Assembly (NCBI GenBank): GCA_023078555.1
Contig: CM041200.1
Coordinates: forward strand, 992,001-1,056,000
DNA from: Ulva prolifera
Taxonomy: Eukaryota > Chlorophyta > Ulvophyceae > Ulvales > Ulvaceae
Reading direction: 5' to 3'
Length of the DNA stretch: 64,000 bases
A program made the translations under genes and the position numbers. Below, piece by piece: positions 58,075-64,000 of this stretch (positions are counted from its first letter, which is position 1; every line of letters starts with the position of its first letter). The notes beneath the pieces were generated by a model that was not told the origin of the DNA, did not search any database, and saw only the letters and a program-made list of their open reading frames with translations.

Positions 58075-60209
58075 GATTGGACTACAGCGATGTCACGAAC
58101 AATTGCTCTACATGGCGGAAACAGCACCGTAGGCCACGGTCACAGCTGGCCTACACGCCCATCGCGTTTAAAACCCCCTGCAAAGCCCATCCCTGTCGAG
58201 AACTCAGTGGCTATGACCTCGAGGCGTCGACTGTTCAGCATGTGGCGTAATCGCCACTGTGAACCGTTACATCTGTCGATCGATACGCGTGGCTACAGGT
58301 GCTTTGCTGCTGGCGGTCCCTGCATCATGACCATGGATTGCTGTGCACACTTACAGATGCACACACGGAGCCACGCTGAGATCCAACAGGGCATTCAGCC
58401 CTTCAGCACATAATGAAACATTAACATCTGCCTGTCTCAAACATCGGTGGAGCGACTCTTACGTCTAAGGTTGTCACTATGAGTATGATTGCAACGATGT
58501 GTATGCGATCAATTCCAACATGCGCACTAGGTTGTCTGCCGGCATGGAGGCACGATGTCCTATGTCACCAGAACAAATTTGCCAGTAGAAGCACATGGTT
58601 GGGCTGTGCGTGCAAGCTGATCCAGTTACCCCAAGATCACGGGGTCAATGCACTCCGAGTCCAGCAGCAGTCGCGCTCTCACTCCCGTGCAGCCTCTACC
58701 CATGCAAATTCTGCGCCTTGAGGGGAATGGGCCTGCTACAATCGCCTCCATGCCCCCGGTATGGCGGGCCTCTTGTCACCCGCTTGCACGGCAGCTGAGC
58801 CATTTGCATAAGCGTTTGAGAAGCCTGAGCGCCGCTTTGCTGATCTGCCACGACACCGCCGATCCCAATGCTTGGGCCAGGGTCCACATTCAGCCAACCA
58901 AGCCACGGCTGAGTGTTGCTTTGGATTGCAGCGACCTGCATTGCACCTTGGCTACTACCTCGGGCAGGTCCTCAGCGCACTGGCGGTGGGACGTCGCAAG
59001 CATCATATTGGACATGGTGCACACCCCCGCCACCTTGTGCATAAAGTTTGCTGCAGAGGTGATAAGCCCCCAGGGTCTACCCTGTCACAATGCATGAGCC
59101 TGCGGGCAGCAATGTGGTGACAGGCGCACCCATGCACGGATCGGTCTGCGGGTCGTGTGCAGGGGTAGGCCGCCATCGAGATTGTCCCGCAGTAGTGAGG
59201 GAGATCCTGGTGTGGATCTCCCGCCGAAATCTTGACCTGCCTGTGTGCATGTAAGGATGTGCACACTGTGATCTGTAGCCTTTCTCACTACTATTTCACG
59301 GCATTAGCATCTTCCTCTAGCATTCCTCGGTTCTACCTCTGTGCGCAGTAGGTATGGAATGCTGGCTACCTGACGTGACCTGAACTAAGACTGCGCGTCT
59401 GACCTGCATAAGATAGGAGTTCTCGAATCAGGTTGCACTCACCAATACTTCTGTTCAAATGACAGGTTGTACATGTGCTACAATGCAGCTGCAGTCATGG
59501 CAGTGCAGCTGGTGGCAGTTCATTGAGCCGCACTAAGATGATGCACTGGGGTTGAACTGGATCGCTGCTGTTGTTGTGTGTCGTGGATTCCTCAAAACTT
59601 CAATCCGCTCACGCAGGGATGTCTCATGTCAAGACAGCGCACGCATCAGCCCTACCGCTTGTACCGGTCACATGTCAATCTTCGCTGTGGTGCTCTGAGC
59701 TCTTGGCGTCTGCCCTGATCAGGTGTGGAGGATATCCACAGGTGCAGTGAGTCCCTGAACGGCGCCCCGCGTGGAACCTACCGATTTCATACAGCTCATG
59801 GCAGCTTCCTGTTGAACAAGCCTTACATAGATTGTGGACAGCAGCTTAGCCATCGCTCAGGCTACTACATCAAAGCAGCCTCAATACAAATACTCAGGTG
59901 TGGAGTGTGACTTATGCACATCGAGTGAGGACCCCGAAGCAACTGCACGCAAATGACTGCTGTCCTTCGGCCCGATGAAAGAGCTGAACCCGCCAAGACC
60001 ATCTTTTTGACCAGTAATCCCCTGCCCGTCAAGGCGAGCCTCGCACTGGGCAATACTGAATGCCAGGCTTTGTATGACAGATCACCTGCCAGCATGGCAG
60101 GTGGGACAAAGCTACAAGGGTACATCCAAGACCATGTGCGCTGAGATCAGCTTCATGAGCCTCCCCATCAGCCCTCCCCGTCAGATGCCCCTACTGTCAC
60201 CGTAGCACC
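58075..60209. other. Long stretch without a recognised gene
   Basis: About 2.1 kb. Open frames on both strands (for example + 58648-59097) lack motifs and splice structure. It may hold the 3' UTR of the SGNH gene and promoter sequence. Confidence 0.35.
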
Positions 60210-62126
60210 CTACAAGCATGCATGTGTGCTCCTGTCGCCCCCACCCCCTGCCGTCACCATGTTGAGCAGCGCCTGAGCTACTGCGCTGTAGACGGCAGCG
60301 TCAAAGTGGATTCCATCCTCCGAAGACCAGGCGGGCGCCCGGCGAGTGATGGCGTGCACGTCCAGCACGTGGAAGGCGGCGCTGCTTCGCAGCGGCGCCT
60401 GCACCCGGCTCACTTGCAGCTCACGGTATGCCCGCAAGTTGCTCTCCGTCATCGTGGCGCGCTTCTCGTCCGTCTGCAGGCGCGATGGGTGCACCTCTGT
60501 CGTTGTCACCCACCACAGCTGCCACGTCTGCCCAGGGCTCTGCATGGCACCTACACCAAATGACACGACCTGCGCACGACCTGCGCCGCCTCTGCTGGGA
60601 GGCCCCCAGGGCAGGGTTCTGCGGCCCAGCTCGTAGGCGCATGGCGTCGACACGTGTGTGAGGTGCATCATCGTACTGTGAAACTTCACAACCTGCGACG
60701 CCGCGAGAGCGGTGCATAGTGCGGAGCAAGCAAGAATAGCAAGGTTTCCTTCCGCGCCTGCGCGCTGGAGCGGACTCTGCATCTGCGAGAGCGAGGTGGC
60801 TGGAACAGCCGGGCTACATGGTGCCCTGGCAATGCAAAACGGACGCACTACATGTGCGTACTGCACTGGCACTGCTTTGTTCCCGTCTGGGACAGGGCAG
60901 ACTTGCCTCGGTGCTAGCTGTGCGGAGGTGGACACATTCTCAGGCCCATCACAGCTGCCCGAGTGACCCGCAGCACACCTGCAACAGCTGCGCCACGACG
61001 TTTGCAAAGGCTTCAGCCTGTGCAGCATACACACGGGTATCGGTGATGTGCAGGACATCCCACAGTGCGACACCGGTGATGACATGCGCCGGTGGCCGCT
61101 GCACCACGGCAGACCAGTCCGCCATTGCTTGGGTGACATTTGCAAGGAACGGCCGCCAGAGGAAGGTGATGGTTGTGTTGCAGCCGCTTGAGAACACCAT
61201 GTCCGCGTGCCGCTCCACTTGTAAGGGTGGATCACCGGCATCAGCGAGCAGCGTGGCTACGCTGAGGGCTAGGTTGCGAATGATGCTGTCGCCTGCACGC
61301 GTCACACCGGCCTTCAGCAACAACATCTGGGACAGTGGCGGACAGTGGCGAGACAGTAGCGGGACAGTTGCACACATGGACAGTTGCGTCGTGTGACGGA
61401 CTTCGAGCAGGTGACATTGCAGCAGTGATAGGCCGCACCGATGAATAGCAGATGCTTGCGCTGGAGCAGTGTAGACGCTTGCGCAGTGGTCAGGCGCGTT
61501 GGCCCGCAATGTCGTGCCTGCAAAGCGTCACGCACTGTGGTCAACGTCGTGTGGCCAGTGAGAAAATTGAGTACGTGGTGATCTCTAGATTGCCAGCTCG
61601 GGTCAAGCATTCCATCCTGCATCCAAACAGTCATCATTGCAACGAAGCCAGGTCGCGTGCTTGCGGTCTTGCAGGCGAAGCGTGACCTGCCAGGGACAAG
61701 CTTATAAGGCGTGTAGGCGTACCGTTGGGTTCCACGACCAGGTCAAGGCCTCCGGGCACGGTGTGTCTGTGCTGCTTGCTTGAGCAAGGCTGTGACTGAC
61801 GTGTCGACCAGCAGGGGATTCCTCAGGATGACCACACGCTGACGGGACGGTATGCTTGAATGTAACATCGTACACGCGGTCTACAATGTCCTCGACAGCG
61901 GAGTCCGACGTCTTCGCACATTCGAGCAGGCCAGCACTGGCACGTGCGCTGCAAGAGGGTGCGCTGGTGATCATCACACCATCAACGTACACAACAGATC
62001 AACATGAAATACCGGGCAAGCGACAAACCTGAAAAGCGGGGAGTACTCGGGCTTGACATGCCAGCGCAACGCGACAACAGCAGAGACGGCCAAGATGAGT
62101 ATCAGAACAGCTCCATGAACGTACAT
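60210..62126 (-). CDS. Single-pass SGNH protein resembling the CASD1 catalytic domain
   Basis: Secure minus-strand exons: 62126-62029, 61292-60979 and 60539-60210. An exon ends at 61439 (LLQRKHLLFIG), starting at about 61608 or further upstream, and another starts at 61948; the junction between those two is unresolved. The N-terminus is a signal anchor (MYVHGAVLILILAVSAVVAL), then a luminal SGNH/GDSL fold. The nucleophile is in LLFIGDSIIRNLALS, split by an intron in the Gly codon. FLWRPFLANV, HVITGVALWDVL and the acid-base motif EDGIHFDAAVYS follow in order. This order, spacing and wording resemble the N-terminal domain of CASD1 (sialate/polysaccharide O-acetyltransferase), where the GDS Ser and DxxH are catalytic. 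No multi-spanning CAS1 domain is encoded here. Golgi polysaccharide O-acetyl transfer or esterase activity is inference. Confidence 0.72.
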
Positions 62127-62552
62127 AAGCAATGAAAGGCTACAATCGCATCAAATGGTGCACAACACATACTCCTGTATCTGAATCTGGACGCACATTG
62201 TGCTCCGCACACCTCACAGCTGTGTATGCAGCACGCAGCTTGTTTCGTCTTGCTGTGCTCTGTTGCACATCGCCTAGCCCTTACGCATCAAACCATGCAT
62301 ACAAACACGACGTGGTTGTTATTAACTGCAATAAGTGCCCAAGTGAGCGCAAGTGGGCTCCGATATGTGTGCATGCATATTCCGAGCACCAGTCACGTCC
62401 GCAGTGTACAAACACTATTCAACATGTGCTGCTGATGCATCCAATGATGATCACAGTTCCACTTGTCGTGCACAGAGAGATCACACTGCAGATAGGTTCA
62501 CATACGCCTCAGAGAAACCGTTTGTGAATACCGCTTAGCTAAGAGATAGTGT

Positions 62553-62690
62553 TCAGGCAGTGTCGAAGTGCAATGCAAGCCACAGGTTGCCATTGAACGA
62601 CGTCCAGGATTCTGCAGCCAGACACAACACTGATACAATCACAGCATCAGCTACGATGCAACACAGCTGCCTCAGAACTGTACCCTGCAA
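62553..62690 (-). CDS. Possible last exon of an unknown membrane protein
   Basis: After a good acceptor (CCTTGCAG), an open minus-strand exon runs GTVLRQLCCIVADAVIVSV ... NGNLWLALHFDTA and ends in TGA. It carries one hydrophobic segment. Upstream exons between 62700 and 63140 could not be assembled. I do not recognise the family. Confidence 0.3.
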   Translation of the reverse strand: MQGTVLRQLCCIVADAVIVSVLCLAAESWTSFNGNLWLALHFDTA

Positions 62691-63179
62691 GGGGACGGCA
62701 GGATTGGCGTTGGGCTGACGTGGTGGAACTGCAGGCACACTCCAGACAGGAGGACAATGTTGCCTATGCCCCCCCCGGGCTGTCAGGTAACATACAGTGG
62801 CCGACTGCTTCAGCAGCCTGGCAGGATCAGGTGGCGGCTGCCAGCATAAGGCTGATATGGAATATGAAGCAACTAGCTGTAGATGCAGCGGTATGTTACA
62901 GCAGGAAGCGGCAGCGAAAGGGGGTGCTTCTCCCACAGCCTGCCAGAGGTGGGCTGCATGGTCAAGATGCTGCACACTCCTGTGACATGCTTGTGCGGCG
63001 TCGCATTGGCGTACTGGCGCCATAACGCATGAAGCACAGACTACACGCCATGGCTGTCTGTGTGCATTCCTTTCCCAGCGCCGTACAGGAGGTTGAAACT
63101 TCTTACATACTGAATTGATAATCCAAAAATGAATTGCCAACCGAAAATGGGCCGCGGGGCTATGTCCCGAGGGGAGAGA

Positions 63180-63989
63180 TCAGTACAGCTCCTGCTCCTG
63201 GTGAGTCCTAATTGTGCAGTCCGATGTGGGGTAGGCGTAGCACGTAAGGACGAAACCCTTGTTTATTTGAGCCTCACTGAGGAAGGTCTGGTTGCCATGG
63301 TCGACTGTACCACTCTGCAAGCAGACATCAAGGGCTCAGCACCGAGCCAGCGCAGGTCAGAGAAGTTGGTTTGCAGGGGTAGTAGGTTCAGAGACCTGAT
63401 TGACTCTGCGGTGCATCCCAGACGGTCAGGATGAGCGCCACTGCGGGTCTGCGGTGCAGGGGTGGGTACAGAATCATGCTATCTGGACGTTGCAGCACAA
63501 TTCGGCAGTGCACTTCGACGCATGTAAAGGACTCATCACATCAACGGTGACACGGCATTGTGCGATTTTGACGTCGGCGGTCAGAACTGCCACCCCTGCG
63601 ATATTCAAACCAGCGACACACCTCGACGACGCCGGCGCATGAAGAGCAGGCGCCAGCACGGCAAGAGTACGGAAGATCGACACCATTTTCCTGCATCATT
63701 CCTTAACGATGTCAGCGGTGTAAGCGACGTAATTTGCAGGTTATTTTGGTCGCCATTCTAGCTCTCAGGGGTTGTTCCGAAGACAGCCGTAGCTCACCCA
63801 GACTCGGGCGAATACTCAATCACACCGGGCTGAAACTACAGCAGCTCTTGATAAGACGTGTCACACGGCATCGCAACTGAGCGGGGCAGCGGGACGTACC
63901 TCTGCAGCGTCCAGGATGTACGTCGTCGGCTCACACTCGACTTCCGAGGTCCCGTCGGGTGTGATGAATGTGATCTTGTGTGCTTGTAC
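63180..63989 (-). CDS. PETF: Plant-type [2Fe-2S] ferredoxin, 5' end outside window
   Basis: Minus-strand exons 63989-63900, 63690-63622 and 63314-63180 encode the whole mature domain, 97 aa, starting [19 protein letters not shown]. An acceptor (TTCAG) precedes the first exon, so the transit-peptide exon must lie beyond 64000. The iron-sulfur ligands are C40, C45, C48 and C78 (C-x4-C-x2-C-x29-C), in [16 protein letters not shown] and [13 protein letters not shown]. The C-terminus is THQEQELY. It should be a plastid one-electron carrier, from photosystem I to FNR or other reductases. The usual acidic FLDDDQ segment reads FLSEAQ here, so partner preference may differ from the main leaf-type isoform. 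Confidence 0.95.
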
Positions 63990-64000
63990 CTGAACTGCTG

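Noticed and set aside
60210-61241. A single 343-codon minus-strand frame
   Set aside because: Only its last third (60210-60539) is coding; the upstream part is in the wrong frame relative to the SGNH exon 60979-61292.

Overview
This is a nuclear window from a eukaryote, most likely a green alga (Chlorophyta). The genes are split by many short introns, with donors mostly GTGCG or GTGTG and acceptors mostly TGCAG. The closest protein resemblances I recognise are plant-type: a type-B response regulator with a GARP/Myb domain, a plant-like exportin 1, a plant UDP-Gal/UDP-Glc transporter, and a plant-type [2Fe-2S] ferredoxin. The genus cannot be read from the sequence. All identifications come from recalled family motifs. 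Exon joins were chosen by hand so that reading phase, splice dinucleotides and family alignment agree.

Layout, left to right. (1) 0.6-1.2 kb: the 3' end of an unknown membrane protein (+). (2) 1.8-5.2 kb: a GRF zinc-finger protein (-). (3) 5.8-6.2 kb: a weak small gene (+). (4) 7.0-27.6 kb: a run of + strand genes, namely type-B response regulator, nucleotide-sugar transporter, RAD9, an unknown basic protein, an HCN-like channel, a MAK/ICK-type kinase and IMP4. (5) 28.7-31.2 kb: a YccA-type Bax-inhibitor-like membrane protein (-). (6) 32-39.5 kb: a POLE3-like histone-fold protein and XPO1 (+). (7) 39.8-43.4 kb: D-aminoacyl-tRNA deacylase (-) head to head with NTAN1 (+). (8) 43.9-48.6 kb: a coiled-coil protein and a DUF2237 protein (both -). 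(9) 49.1-50.5 kb: a Tim17/22/23-like protein (+). (10) 51.7-53.2 kb: a repeat region with perfect 75-bp inverted arms. (11) 53.6-57.6 kb: ALG7 (+) tail to tail with UAP1 (-). (12) 60.2-62.1 kb: a single-pass SGNH protein resembling the catalytic domain of CASD1 (-). (13) 63.2 kb to the edge: ferredoxin (-), whose transit-peptide exon lies outside the window.

Most genes are housekeeping: checkpoint clamp, replication, rRNA processing, nuclear export, tRNA proofreading, N-degron entry and N-glycosylation. The clearest functional pairing is UAP1, which makes UDP-GlcNAc, beside ALG7, which uses it for the first step of dolichol-linked glycan synthesis. The most unusual items are an HCN-type pore with no visible cyclic-nucleotide-binding domain, a GRF-finger protein ending in SUMO-interaction-like motifs, a free-standing CASD1-like SGNH protein, three GC-AG introns, and the inverted-repeat element. 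I saw no CRISPR array, rRNA, convincing tRNA or complete transposase.
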